Assembly (NCBI GenBank): GCA_947499635.1
Contig: CANMPD010000010.1
Location: 1 to 64,000, forward strand
Direction of reading: 5' to 3'
From: an uncultured Paracoccaceae bacterium
GTDB taxonomy: Bacteria > Pseudomonadota > Alphaproteobacteria > Rhodobacterales > Rhodobacteraceae
Length of the DNA stretch: 64,000 nt
The notes under the pieces were generated by a model. It searched no databases and was not told where the DNA came from. It worked only from the letters and a program-made list of their open reading frames with translations. Of the stretch, positions 35,961 to 44,491 are shown piece after piece. A program made the position numbers and the translations under genes. Numbering within the stretch: the first letter of the stretch is position 1; each line of letters opens with the position of its first letter.

Positions 35961-37577
35961 TTAGACCTCGCTCTCGTCATCAAGTTCATCCGCATCTTCT
36001 GCGGTCTGAGCGACCAATTCTTCGGGATCAACCCAGCCCAACATGACCCGCGCAGTCATAACCATATTCTGTGCATCTTCCAGCGACACGCCAAAAGGCT
36101 CCAGGATACCGTCATCTTTATTGCGTTCGCCATTCACCGTGGTCCAGCCACCGGCAATTTCCCAATCCGCACATGTTGCAAAATCTTCCAGCGACTTCAC
36201 ATCATCCTTGGCGAGGGCTTCGACCATTTGCGGTGTTAAGCCGTCAAAGTCAATCAAGCTGTCTTCTGCACCCAACTCGCGAGCTGCATCTAGCGCAGCT
36301 TTAGACTGTGCTTCAAGGTGATCACGAGCACGTGCCTGCAGTTCTTCTGCGGTCCCCGTATCCACACCATCAATGACAAGCAGCTCATCTACTTCAACAT
36401 AAGCAACTTCTTCGAGGTTGGTGAACCCTTCGGAAACAAGCAGTTGAGCAAAGAATTCGTCCAAATCCAATGTGGCCATGAACAACTTGGTACATGCTTC
36501 GAATTCTTTTTGACGACGTGCTGATTCTTCTTCATCGGTCATGATGTCAATATCAAGACCTGTCAGCTGAGATGCCAACCGCACGTTTTGACCACGACGA
36601 CCAATCGCAAGGCTGAGTTGCTCACCAGGGACAACAACTTCGATTTTACCAGCTTCGTCATCCAAAACAACTTTGGAAACCTCTGCGGGCTGCAATGCGT
36701 TCACAAGGAACGTTGGCTGATCCGCGTTCCATGGAATAATATCGATTTTCTCGCCTTGCAGTTCATTGACCACGGCCTGAACCCGAGAGCCCCGCATACC
36801 AACACAGGCCCCTACTGGATCAATCGAATTGTCGTGGGACACAACAGCAATTTTTGCGCGTGAACCAGGATCGCGTGCAACAGCTTTGATCTCGATGATA
36901 CCATCGTAGATCTCAGGGACTTCCATCTTGAACAGCTCGGCCATAAATTCAGGCGCAGTCCGTGACAGGAAAATCTGTGGGCCACGTTGCTCACGACGTA
37001 CATCTTTAATGTAACAGCGAACACGGTCATTCGGGCGATAGCTTTCACGACCAATTTTCTCGTTACGGCGCAAAATTGCTTCGCCAGCGCCAACATCTAC
37101 GATAACATTGCCGTATTCTTCGCGCTTCACCAAACCGTTGATAATTGTACCGTTGCGATCTTTGAATTCATTGTACTGACGATCACGCTCTGCTTCGCGC
37201 ACTTTCTGCAAAATGACTTGCTTTGCAGATTGAGCTGCGATTCGACCCATCTCGACAGGTGGGACTTCTTCTGAATACACATCACCAACCGCGGGGTCGG
37301 ACATGTATTGACGTGCTTGAACAACTGTCAATTCAGACTGATAATTTTCCAGCTCATCATCTTCAACGATAGTGCGTACACGGGTAAATGTAGCTCTGCC
37401 CGTTTTGCGATCAATGGACACTCGGATATCCATTTCAGCGCCATAGCGAGATTTAGCTGCTCGCGCGAGCGATTCTTCCATCGCTTCGATCACCAGACCT
37501 GGGTCGATCATCTTTTCGCGCGCCACAGCCTCAGCGGTTTGCAACAGCTCTAGCTGGTTTGCAGATGTAATCGCCAT
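35961..37577 (-). CDS. nusA: Transcription termination/antitermination factor NusA
   Basis: NusA binds RNA polymerase and nascent RNA, affecting pausing, termination and antitermination. The 538-residue protein has an N-terminal RNAP-binding domain (about 1-125), an S1 domain (about 135-200) and two KH domains. The KH parts include GACVGMRGSRVQAVVNELQG and GRRGQNVRLASQLTGLDI. Two C-terminal helix-hairpin-helix repeats are followed by an acidic tail. The start overlaps the rimP stop (TAATG). The rimP leader carries a terminator-like hairpin that NusA itself could influence. Confidence 0.96.
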   Translation of the reverse strand: MAITSANQLELLQTAEAVAREKMIDPGLVIEAMEESLARAAKSRYGAEMDIRVSIDRKTGRATFTRVRTIVEDDELENYQSELTVVQARQYMSDPAVGDVYSEEVPPVEMGRIAAQSAKQVILQKVREAERDRQYNEFKDRNGTIINGLVKREEYGNVIVDVGAGEAILRRNEKIGRESYRPNDRVRCYIKDVRREQRGPQIFLSRTAPEFMAELFKMEVPEIYDGIIEIKAVARDPGSRAKIAVVSHDNSIDPVGACVGMRGSRVQAVVNELQGEKIDIIPWNADQPTFLVNALQPAEVSKVVLDDEAGKIEVVVPGEQLSLAIGRRGQNVRLASQLTGLDIDIMTDEEESARRQKEFEACTKLFMATLDLDEFFAQLLVSEGFTNLEEVAYVEVDELLVIDGVDTGTAEELQARARDHLEAQSKAALDAARELGAEDSLIDFDGLTPQMVEALAKDDVKSLEDFATCADWEIAGGWTTVNGERNKDDGILEPFGVSLEDAQNMVMTARVMLGWVDPEELVAQTAEDADELDDESEV

Positions 37578-38167
37578 TACTTTGTCTCCTCGTCGGACTC
37601 TTCGGTCTTTATCTCATCAAAGGCATCTTCGCTTAACGTACCTACCGCTTTGCGCTGACGCAGCATTTCGCTAATCAAATCATCTGTCAGAACCAATTTG
37701 GCATCGCTCAGCCAATCAAATTCTAGACCAATCGTGACGATCGTGCCTTGCTCGTCTATGTTAATTAAAACTTCGTTTCCTTCGATGCCAGCCAGTTCAC
37801 CTTTAAAACGACGGCGGCCTCCGACTAGTTCATCTGTTTCAAGTTTAGCCTCATAGCCCTCAAACATATCAAAATCTTTGAGACGTGTGAGAGGTCGATC
37901 AATCCCTGGGCTTGAGACCTCAAGGCTATAGGCATCAATCACAGGATCTTCGACATCAAGCACTGCGCTTACAGCATTCGAAATCGCTGCACAATCATCG
38001 ACTTCTATGCCACCATCAGGACGATCAGCCATAATCTGCAATGTCGTCAATTTACCAGACATAAGCCGAACTCGGACCAACTCAAAACCAAGATCCTCAA
38101 TCACCGGAGTGATAATCTCGGCCAATCGACGGTCGATCGCAGCTTTGGCAATCAAGTCATTTGTCAT
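37577..38167 (-). CDS. rimP: Ribosome maturation factor RimP
   Basis: RimP assists late assembly of the 30S subunit. I use the ATG at 38167 with GGAA upstream, giving 196 residues; a GTG five codons earlier has no ribosome-binding site. The protein has the RimP N-terminal domain ([40 protein letters not shown]) with [20 protein letters not shown]. The SH3-like C-terminal domain ends in an acidic tail. It is the first gene of the nusA-infB operon, directly behind a leader hairpin. Confidence 0.93.
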   Translation of the reverse strand: MTNDLIAKAAIDRRLAEIITPVIEDLGFELVRVRLMSGKLTTLQIMADRPDGGIEVDDCAAISNAVSAVLDVEDPVIDAYSLEVSSPGIDRPLTRLKDFDMFEGYEAKLETDELVGGRRRFKGELAGIEGNEVLINIDEQGTIVTIGLEFDWLSDAKLVLTDDLISEMLRQRKAVGTLSEDAFDEIKTEESDEETK

Positions 38168-38182
38168 CAGGGTTCCAAACAC

Positions 38183-38206
38183 AAAAAAACGGGCGCGCGG
38201 CCCGTT
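38183..38206 (-). terminator. Terminator-like hairpin in the rimP leader
   Basis: On the minus strand AACGGGC and GCCCGTT form a stem around CGCGC, followed by seven T residues that end only about 15 bases before the rimP ATG. The best promoter lies upstream of it, so transcripts of rimP-nusA-ylxR-infB must pass this hairpin. GGCGCG at 38247-38242 can pair with CGCGCC at 38197-38192 and would disrupt it. This suggests attenuation. Confidence 0.75.
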
Positions 38207-38259
38207 GTAAAACTCGGTGGAACGTTTGACCTAAGGATCAACGCGCCGCTGTTGGGGGG

Positions 38260-38288
38260 CTTATACGCAGCAAAAATACCTTTTGCAA
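38260..38288 (-). promoter_or_regulatory. Promoter of the rimP-nusA-ylxR-infB operon
   Basis: TTGCAA (38288-38283) and TATAAG (38265-38260) on the minus strand are spaced exactly 17 bp apart, a near-consensus sigma-70 promoter. Transcription would start near 38253, giving a leader of about 85 bases before rimP that contains the terminator-like hairpin. Confidence 0.7.
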
Positions 38289-38291
38289 GCT

Positions 38292-39152
38292 TTATAGCAT
38301 CCACCATCGTAATGCGATACGCCCATCATCCATAGGATTGCTCCCTGAGACCTGAACAGGCATTCCTACGCTCGTACTTGCAGCAATCAATACGTCGCTA
38401 GATGAAGGGTAATAGAGTAAATTCCCACTGCCAATCAGACCTTTTCCTTGAGGAAGTGCTGCAATATCAACGTACCCATCGCGCAGCGCTTCAGCGCGGA
38501 CAGCTGCATCTGGTATCACAACAGCTTCTATCTGATCCGCCCAACCAGCCGTACCATCTTTGGGATGAGTTAACCGGCGCTGCAGCATAAAGTGACGGTT
38601 TTCATTCGCACGAATGAGATCATATGGTCCCGTACCCAACATTTCCTCTAGGGACGATTCGTTATGCCCTGTCGCTTCGATCCACATATCCGTTTGCGCC
38701 AGTATATATGGCAAGTGAGCTGAGCCTCGGCTCAACGCGACCTCAACCTGTAGATCACCTGTCGCAATAATATGATCGACAGCAAGATCCCCAAAGCGCC
38801 CAGCGCTAAAATGTTGGTGCAGCGCATTTACAACGTCTTCCGACGACATGGGGCGATTATCAGAGAACAACGTTCCCTCGCGCAAATCAAATCGCCAATG
38901 CTTTGCATCTGTATCGCAAGACCACCTTGTCGCCAATTCAGGGTGCAATAAACCATCTGGCCCAATTTCCGTCAGCTTTTCTTGAATCGCTCCACGTGCA
39001 ATCAAACGCAATAGTGCCTCATCGCGCGGCACAGCAATACGCATCACCCCCCCGCGTCGTGGGGTTTGCGCCTGCGACACACCTGCAGCTGCCAACAGAA
39101 CGGCTGCACCACCAGATGCAAATAATGCGCGGCGATCTAGTCTATCTGACAT
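38292..39152 (-). CDS. Short family 5 (peptide-type) ABC substrate-binding protein
   Basis: The 286-residue protein has a twin-arginine-like signal (DRRALFASGGAAVLLAAAG, then VSQAQ). Features of DppA/OppA-type binding proteins are RRGGVMRIAVPRDEA, a TRWSCDTDAKHWRFDLREGT segment and EDVVNALHQH. Family members are usually about 500 residues, so this is a reduced form lacking much of the C-terminal lobe. It ends cleanly before the rimP promoter with no sign of a broken remainder. No permease or ATPase genes adjoin it. Its ATG overlaps the pip stop (TAATG), linking it to a proline-releasing peptidase. Its ligand is unknown. Confidence 0.78.
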   Translation of the reverse strand: MSDRLDRRALFASGGAAVLLAAAGVSQAQTPRRGGVMRIAVPRDEALLRLIARGAIQEKLTEIGPDGLLHPELATRWSCDTDAKHWRFDLREGTLFSDNRPMSSEDVVNALHQHFSAGRFGDLAVDHIIATGDLQVEVALSRGSAHLPYILAQTDMWIEATGHNESSLEEMLGTGPYDLIRANENRHFMLQRRLTHPKDGTAGWADQIEAVVIPDAAVRAEALRDGYVDIAALPQGKGLIGSGNLLYYPSSSDVLIAASTSVGMPVQVSGSNPMDDGRIALRWWML

Positions 39153-40126
39153 TACAACGCCTCTGCGATCGTGTTCATTGCCTTTACCAAGGCAAAGCTA
39201 ATCCCCGGTTCTGACAAAGCATGCCCTGCATTGCGCACAAAAACCAGTTCCGATTCGGGCCATGCTTGGTGTAATTCATATGCTTTTTGAGGTGGGCAAA
39301 TCATATCATACCGTCCCTGGATGATGACTCCAGGAATATGTGAGATACGCTCCATATTAGCAAGGATTTGACCATCTACGTGAAGAAACCCGCCATTTAG
39401 GAAGTAATGGCTTTCTAGGCGTGCAAAAGCACGTGCATAATCCCCCGGGCTGCTTCCGACAGATCCATTAGACTGGATAGAAGCAAGTGCATTTTCCCAT
39501 CCCGACCACATACGTGCAAAATGCGTTTCTTCCTCTCGGTTCCCCGAAAATAGCCTTTTATGATAGGCTTTAATCAGATCATCACGCTCATTTTCTGGAA
39601 CCAATTCACAGAATCGACTCCACAATTCAGGCCAGAATTTCCCGGCCCCACCCGCATAGAACCAATCCAACTCGGACTGCGTCATCAAGAATACACCGCG
39701 CAATACGATATTTCTGACACGTTCGGGATGGGTTTGCGCATACACCAACGCGAGGGTCGCGCCCCAACTTCCACCAAACAAAATCCACTGGCGAATGTCT
39801 AATATCTCGCGAATTTTCTCCATATCCGCGACCAAATGCCAAGTGGTATTGTCTTCACAAGATGCATAGGGGCGTGAACGACCACAGCCCCGCTGGTCAA
39901 ACAGGATCACACGATAGACTTTAGGGTCAAAATAACGCCGCATTGCAGGGCTAGAACCCCCGCCAGGGCCGCCATGACAGACGATAACCGGCACACCATC
40001 TGGGTTACCGCATTGTTCGACATACACCTTATGTCCTTGCCCCACGTCCAACATACGCTGATCGAATGGTTCGATCGCGGGGTAAAGAAATTGCACTGCA
40101 CGCTTTTGATCCGAGAATTTGTCCAT
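39152..40126 (-). CDS. pip: Proline iminopeptidase
   Basis: Pip releases N-terminal proline from peptides. The 324-residue alpha/beta-hydrolase has the family start FLYPAIEPFDQRMLDVGQGH. The oxyanion region is VIVCHGGPGGGSSPAMRRYF, FDQRGCGRS is present, and the nucleophile elbow GGSWGATLAL has Ser at about residue 118. The C-terminal acid is in GRYDMICPP and the His in VRNAGHALSEPG. It forms a two-gene unit with the short peptide-binding protein downstream, so a role in peptide use is likely. Confidence 0.93.
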   Translation of the reverse strand: MDKFSDQKRAVQFLYPAIEPFDQRMLDVGQGHKVYVEQCGNPDGVPVIVCHGGPGGGSSPAMRRYFDPKVYRVILFDQRGCGRSRPYASCEDNTTWHLVADMEKIREILDIRQWILFGGSWGATLALVYAQTHPERVRNIVLRGVFLMTQSELDWFYAGGAGKFWPELWSRFCELVPENERDDLIKAYHKRLFSGNREEETHFARMWSGWENALASIQSNGSVGSSPGDYARAFARLESHYFLNGGFLHVDGQILANMERISHIPGVIIQGRYDMICPPQKAYELHQAWPESELVFVRNAGHALSEPGISFALVKAMNTIAEAL

Positions 40127-40176
40127 TACTGACCTAAGTAACCACTTGCGCTACACAAAACCATATGGAGTCAGGA

Positions 40177-40920
40177 ATGCAAGATCCACAGAATACTGTC
40201 GACCCCTCAGAGATCGCCAAATTCGAAGCCATGGCCGCAGAATGGTGGGACCCAAACGGGAAATTCAAGCCGTTGCACATGCTGAATCCGTGCCGACTTG
40301 ATTACATCACCAACCAAATCGCTGCCGAGTTCAATCGTGACCTCACCGACTCCCAACCATTTTCTGGCCTACGTATTTTAGATATAGGGTGCGGAGGCGG
40401 ATTGCTGAGCGAGCCTATGGCACGATTGGGTGCTGAAGTTGTTGGCGCAGATGCTGCGGGTGGAAATCTGCCTGTTGCGAAACTTCATGCGGAACAATCA
40501 GGCCTAATAATTGACTATCGCCACACCACAGCCGAAGCACTTGCAGAGGCCGGAGAGCAATTCGACATCATCCTGAATATGGAAGTGGTCGAACATGTTG
40601 CAGATCCACTCGCTTATTTAACTGCCACCAAAGCTTTGTTGAAATCAGGCGGTTTGCAGATCTGTTCAACGATCAATCGTAACCCCAAAAGTTATGCTAT
40701 GGCTATTATCGGTGCGGAGGTCATTATGAAGTGGCTCCCGCGTGGTACACATGAATGGTCAAAATTCATCACCCCGGACGAGCTATTCGAACTCCTTGAG
40801 GACGCAGGGCTTACTCCTGTTGATCGTAAAGGGTTTGTCTTCAACCCACTGTTATGGAGTTGGTCAATCTCATCGCGAGACCTAAGCGTAAATTACGTAA
40901 CGTCAAGTATAAATAATTGA
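40177..40920 (+). CDS. ubiG: Ubiquinone biosynthesis O-methyltransferase UbiG
   Basis: UbiG carries out both O-methylation steps of ubiquinone synthesis. I chose the ATG at 40177 with GGAG six bases upstream; another ATG four codons earlier is possible. The 247-residue protein shows [20 protein letters not shown], the SAM motif [32 protein letters not shown] and the UbiG-specific [20 protein letters not shown] near the C-terminus. It is divergent from pip and followed by a bidirectional terminator. Confidence 0.95.
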   Translation: MQDPQNTVDPSEIAKFEAMAAEWWDPNGKFKPLHMLNPCRLDYITNQIAAEFNRDLTDSQPFSGLRILDIGCGGGLLSEPMARLGAEVVGADAAGGNLPVAKLHAEQSGLIIDYRHTTAEALAEAGEQFDIILNMEVVEHVADPLAYLTATKALLKSGGLQICSTINRNPKSYAMAIIGAEVIMKWLPRGTHEWSKFITPDELFELLEDAGLTPVDRKGFVFNPLLWSWSISSRDLSVNYVTSSINN

Positions 40921-41115
40921 TATTTATACATATAATAATATATGCACTCTCGCATCAAACTGAAAAATATACTTTAGAATAGGTCAACATCCTTCTGTAC
41001 ATTTGAGGTCGTGAAAGAAAAAAGATATTAAATTCTAAGCAGTCGAATTTTAATGCTGCTCAAAATTAGAACTAGGTCCAAAACAGGACTAGGTCATATT
41101 CAAGCCACTCACGGC

Positions 41116-41155
41116 AAAAAGAGCGTAGGACATCTGGTCTTACGCTCTTTTTATT
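41116..41155 (+). terminator. Bidirectional terminator between ubiG and the marR-type gene
   Basis: AAAAAGAGCGTA pairs with TACGCTCTTTTT around a 13-base loop, with T-rich sequence on both sides. It lies between converging genes. Just ahead of it are two copies of ACTAGGTC (about 41070-41095) of unknown meaning. Confidence 0.88.
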
Positions 41156-41184
41156 TATTGTATCCTAAATAGTATCACTGAGAA

Positions 41185-41628
41185 TTAGTCCGCAGCGTCC
41201 AGTTTTACACGCAATTCACGCAATACCGGTAATGCAGCACGTACACGGTCTGCCCCGAGTTCTTTCACCAGATCCGCAATGATCGGTATGATACTCGCCA
41301 AAGCCGCATCTCGGGCTTGTTTGCCTGCCGGACTAATCGCCACCATCTTACGGCGCGCGTCATCCCAATCAGGCCGTACGTGAACATAACCTGCCATCTC
41401 AAGCTTGTTGATTGTATTCGTCATGGCGCCACGTGTCACGTGAAACGACGCCGCCAGCTGAGCAGGGGAACGTTCAAGCCCAGCGCGCCCTAAATGATTC
41501 AGGACTGAAAAATGCGACAACTCCATACCTTTGGGCAGCACACGCCCCAATCTCGACCGCGCCAATTGGTCAGCGATCAAAATCTCACTAAAGAGTGAAA
41601 TCGAAAGGGCTTCATTTTCATCGTTCAC
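41185..41628 (-). CDS. MarR-family transcriptional regulator
   Basis: The 147-residue protein has the winged helix-turn-helix of the MarR family: LSHFSVLNHLGRAGLERSPA and QLAASFHVTRGAMTNTINKL (recognition helix), then the wing VHVRPDWDDARRKMVAISPA. The terminal helices would form the dimer interface. Its start overlaps the end of the nitrilase-family gene by 4 bp, so the two are co-expressed. The ligand and target genes are unknown; the coupled hydrolase is the obvious candidate target. Confidence 0.88.
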   Translation of the reverse strand: MNDENEALSISLFSEILIADQLARSRLGRVLPKGMELSHFSVLNHLGRAGLERSPAQLAASFHVTRGAMTNTINKLEMAGYVHVRPDWDDARRKMVAISPAGKQARDAALASIIPIIADLVKELGADRVRAALPVLRELRVKLDAAD

Positions 41629-42458
41629 GGCCCGTGAAACTCCCGATCATGGGTTAAAGAAGGTATGCGTTGGTGGGCCTTTTCCACTTCTTCTGACCTT
41701 AGGTCAACGTAACTGATTCCAATTTCAGTGCCAGCATCTACTAAAATCTCTCCCCAAGGCGACACTGCAAGCGAGTGCCCATATGTTGCACGTGGCTTTC
41801 CTTCTGACAGGTTATGCTGGCCGCTTTGTGCCGCAGCTAACACGTAGCAACCTGTTTCAATCGCCCGTGCTTGCAATAAGCTTTGCCAATGCGCGGCCCC
41901 TGTCACGGGTGAAAACGCTGCCGGAGCTGTCAAAACGGCAGCTCCGGCTTGTCCGAGTCTACGATATAGCGTTGGGAAACGAACATCATAACAGATCGTC
42001 AAACCGATTTTTCCAAATGGCATGTTCGCGAGGACCGCCTGATCTCCAGGGCGATACCCATCAGATTCGCGATATGTCTCTGTCTCGGATACCGACACAT
42101 CAAACATGTGAATTTTATCGTATCGCGCCACGATTTTTCCATCCGGTGCGATCAAAAATTGTCGGTTGGCAAAACGTCCGTCAACATCTTCAGTCTTTAA
42201 TGCTAACGAGCCGATCGAGATCCACACACCATAGCGCTCAGCTGCGGTTTGAATCCCTTTTAAAAACAAGTCGTCTCGTTCAAGTTGCAACACTGCATTT
42301 TGGTGACGGCGACTGGTCGAGACACAATTACTCACTTCCGGGGTGAGAATAAATTCAGCGCCCGACTCGGCTGCTTGCCCAATCATCCGAGTTACAACTG
42401 CCAAGTTATCCTTGGGTTGGTCTGATGAACAGATTTGCAGAAGAGCCGCGCGCATCAA
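41625..42458 (-). CDS. Carbon-nitrogen hydrolase (nitrilase superfamily, Nit-like)
   Basis: The 277-residue protein has the Glu-Lys-Cys triad of the family: Glu in FILTPEVSN (about residue 41), Lys in YDKIHMFDV (about 111) and Cys in GLTICYDVRFP (about 146). The overall pattern resembles Nit1/Nit2 (omega-amidase or deaminated glutathione amidase) rather than true nitrilases. It is cytoplasmic. It is encoded between the glutaredoxin gene (5 bp) and the MarR-type regulator (4-bp overlap). A glutathione-related role would fit the neighbour but is inference. Confidence 0.88.
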   Translation of the reverse strand: MMRAALLQICSSDQPKDNLAVVTRMIGQAAESGAEFILTPEVSNCVSTSRRHQNAVLQLERDDLFLKGIQTAAERYGVWISIGSLALKTEDVDGRFANRQFLIAPDGKIVARYDKIHMFDVSVSETETYRESDGYRPGDQAVLANMPFGKIGLTICYDVRFPTLYRRLGQAGAAVLTAPAAFSPVTGAAHWQSLLQARAIETGCYVLAAAQSGQHNLSEGKPRATYGHSLAVSPWGEILVDAGTEIGISYVDLRSEEVEKAHQRIPSLTHDREFHGP

Positions 42459-42463
42459 GCAGA

Positions 42464-42721
42464 TTAATCCGCAAGCAAAGCGTCAAGCTTTCCATCGTTA
42501 TGCAGGTCATAAAGATCATCACAACCACCAACATGTGTTTTCCCGATAAAGATCTGGGGAACTGTGTGGCGACCATTGGCTCGCTTCATCATCTCCTGCT
42601 TACGCTTTGGCTGTGCCAAGACATTAATTTCGCTAAAGCTCACGCCTTTCTGCTTCAGCAGACGTTTGGCTGAATGGCAAAACCCGCACAGAGGAGAGGT
42701 ATAAATTTCAATTGGCTTCAT
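42464..42721 (-). CDS. grxC: Glutaredoxin 3
   Basis: GrxC is a small dithiol glutaredoxin that reduces disulfides using glutathione. The ATG at 42721 has GGAGG six bases upstream and gives 85 residues, the family length; the longest frame adds 25 codons. The active site is CGFC (SPLCGFCHSAKRLL; the usual motif is CPYC). The cis-Pro segment HTVPQIFIGKTHVGGCDDLY is conserved. Replacement of Pro-Tyr by Gly-Phe between the Cys residues is unusual and may shift the redox potential. It lies between comF and the nitrilase-family gene. Confidence 0.93.
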   Translation of the reverse strand: MKPIEIYTSPLCGFCHSAKRLLKQKGVSFSEINVLAQPKRKQEMMKRANGRHTVPQIFIGKTHVGGCDDLYDLHNDGKLDALLAD

Positions 42722-42792
42722 CAAAGCCTCCATTATGAAGTTTAGGTATACCTGCGGAATTTTGGTAGTATTCTCAAGCATTACAAACAGGA

Positions 42793-43548
42793 TCACAGTT
42801 GTGTGATATGATGTGTAACACGAGCAAGCACCGCAACGTCAACATTTCGTGCTCCAGCTGAGTAACAAGCCTGCGTACACGCGGTCAATGTTGCTCCGCT
42901 CGTCATAACATCATCAACAAGTACAACTCGTCGTCCAGACAAAACAAAACCGCGCTTGGGACAAGATGAAATCGCTGCATCTAAAATATTCATACGTTCA
43001 TTATGCGATTTCCCATCCAACATCTCAGTCTTGTTCACACGGACCAACGCATCAGGGCAACACTCTCTTCCCGCGTGTTGGGCAATACCCTGCGCGAGTA
43101 AGGCGGCTTGGTTGTATTTTCGACGTAGAAACCGCGACCAGTGTAATGGAACTGGCACAAGCAACGCATCATCGTCTAGCAAACCTTTGGCAGAACGGTA
43201 CATCCAAAGCGACATGATACGTGCCAGATCACTCCTGTCCCCGTGTTTAAGCCCTAAAATCAGCTTTCGACCTCGCCCACCATAAACCATAGCCGCACGA
43301 CCTCTTGTCCACGGTGGAGACGACGTAAGACACCCATCACACAACATATGATCTTCACCAAGTTTCCCTGCCTCAGCACCGGGCAAAGGACAACCGCAAG
43401 CGTTACATATAACACCGTTAATAAATTCTGTTTCAGCCCAACAAGCAGCACATAGGGCGAAATCTTCTTGCACAAATCCACCACAGCCAGAACAGCGCGA
43501 CGGATACAAAACAGAAACAGCTGTTTGTAACTGGCTGCGTAACGTCAT
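42793..43548 (-). CDS. comF: ComF family amidophosphoribosyltransferase-like protein
   Basis: ComF proteins are needed for natural transformation in several bacteria and have a phosphoribosyltransferase fold. The start at 43548 follows AGAGGAA and gives 251 residues. The N-terminus has zinc-finger-like Cys pairs (CSGCGGF, CAACW, CNACGCPL, CDGC). The PRPP motif is RRVVLVDDVMTSGATLTACT near residue 210. It is divergent from the NDUFAF5-like gene with only 12 bp between the start codons. Whether this organism is competent cannot be told from the window. Confidence 0.9.
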   Translation of the reverse strand: MTLRSQLQTAVSVLYPSRCSGCGGFVQEDFALCAACWAETEFINGVICNACGCPLPGAEAGKLGEDHMLCDGCLTSSPPWTRGRAAMVYGGRGRKLILGLKHGDRSDLARIMSLWMYRSAKGLLDDDALLVPVPLHWSRFLRRKYNQAALLAQGIAQHAGRECCPDALVRVNKTEMLDGKSHNERMNILDAAISSCPKRGFVLSGRRVVLVDDVMTSGATLTACTQACYSAGARNVDVAVLARVTHHITQL

Positions 43549-43560
43549 AACAATTCCTCT

Positions 43561-44394
43561 ATGACACAAGAAATACCCCAGATATTCGACCGCAACATTC
43601 TAGCCGCACGACGCGCGCGCCATCGTAAAGATGCGTTATTTCTTCATGAACTGGCACGTGATGAAGTCGAGGATCGGCTCAGCATGGTTAACAGAACCTT
43701 TACAAATCCAGCGATTATCGCACCTTTTGCGGAAATCTGGGAGGATCTGCTACCCAATGCGCAAACGGTTCCCGATCTGGATGTGCTACCTCTACGCCAA
43801 AACAGTTGTGATCTGATCATTCACGCTATGGCGCTACACCATGCAAATGATCCGGTTGGGCAATTGATACAGTGTCATCGTGCGCTGCGCGAAGACGGAT
43901 TATTATTGGTCGTGACCCTAGGTGGTCAAACCTTGCATGAATTGCGCAGCAGCCTAGCCGAAGCCGAGACATCCGTATCTGGTGGCTTATCCCCTCGCGT
44001 CGCCCCGATGGCGGAAATTCGCGATCTCGGAGCTTTGCTACAACGAACTGGGTTCAATCTGCCCGTCGCAGACGTTGTGCCACTCACAGCTGAATATCGC
44101 GATCTTGTCCATTTGATGCACGACCTTAGGGCCATGGGGGAAACGAACTCAATGGTCGCGCGATTAAAGAGACCAACCAGACGCGAACTTTTTTCTCTTG
44201 CAGACCACATTTATCGAACAAATTTTGCCTCCGACACAGGCAGGCTGCGTGCCAGTTTTGAGTTGATCTGCCTGACTGGCTGGGCTCCCTCGGATACGCA
44301 ACCCCAACCACTGCGTCCAGGCAGCGCCAAGACACGCCTTGCAGATGCTCTTAAAGTACCTGAAACCAAACTATCAGATAAACCGCCGCGATAA
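43561..44394 (+). CDS. NDUFAF5-like methyltransferase-fold protein with eroded SAM motif I
   Basis: The 277-residue protein resembles BioC/NDUFAF5-type SAM-fold proteins. It starts with an FDRNILAARRARHR segment and continues VEDRLSMVNRTFTNPAII, DLIIHAMALHHANDPVGQLI and LLLVVTLGGQTLHELRSSL, ending with a QPQPLRPGSAKTRLADAL tail. Human NDUFAF5 hydroxylates an arginine of the complex I subunit NDUFS7, so a complex I role is possible. No GxGxG motif I is visible where SAM would bind (about residues 40-75), which is unusual. The start lies 12 bp from divergent comF without a clear ribosome-binding site. Confidence 0.78.
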   Translation: MTQEIPQIFDRNILAARRARHRKDALFLHELARDEVEDRLSMVNRTFTNPAIIAPFAEIWEDLLPNAQTVPDLDVLPLRQNSCDLIIHAMALHHANDPVGQLIQCHRALREDGLLLVVTLGGQTLHELRSSLAEAETSVSGGLSPRVAPMAEIRDLGALLQRTGFNLPVADVVPLTAEYRDLVHLMHDLRAMGETNSMVARLKRPTRRELFSLADHIYRTNFASDTGRLRASFELICLTGWAPSDTQPQPLRPGSAKTRLADALKVPETKLSDKPPR

Positions 44395-44426
44395 CCCAAG
44401 CTAATGCCAATCCCTAGGTGATCTAA

Positions 44427-44454
44427 TTGGAAAATCCCCGCGTCGCACTATACC
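44427..44454 (+). promoter_or_regulatory. Candidate promoter of hemH
   Basis: TTGGAA (44427-44432) and TATACC (44449-44454) are 16 bp apart and lie about 40 bp ahead of the hemH start. A moderate sigma-70-type match, found by eye. Confidence 0.4.
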
Positions 44455-44491
44455 TATAACCACAGCCATACATAATACACAGGACATCCTT

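Noticed and set aside
41070-41095. Two copies of ACTAGGTC before the ubiG terminator
   Set aside because: Only two short copies, not enough for an operator or repeat array; likely chance.
41783-42346. Plus-strand frame of about 187 codons opposite the nitrilase-family gene
   Set aside because: The minus-strand gene has an intact Glu-Lys-Cys triad and operon overlap; the antisense frame has no recognisable features.
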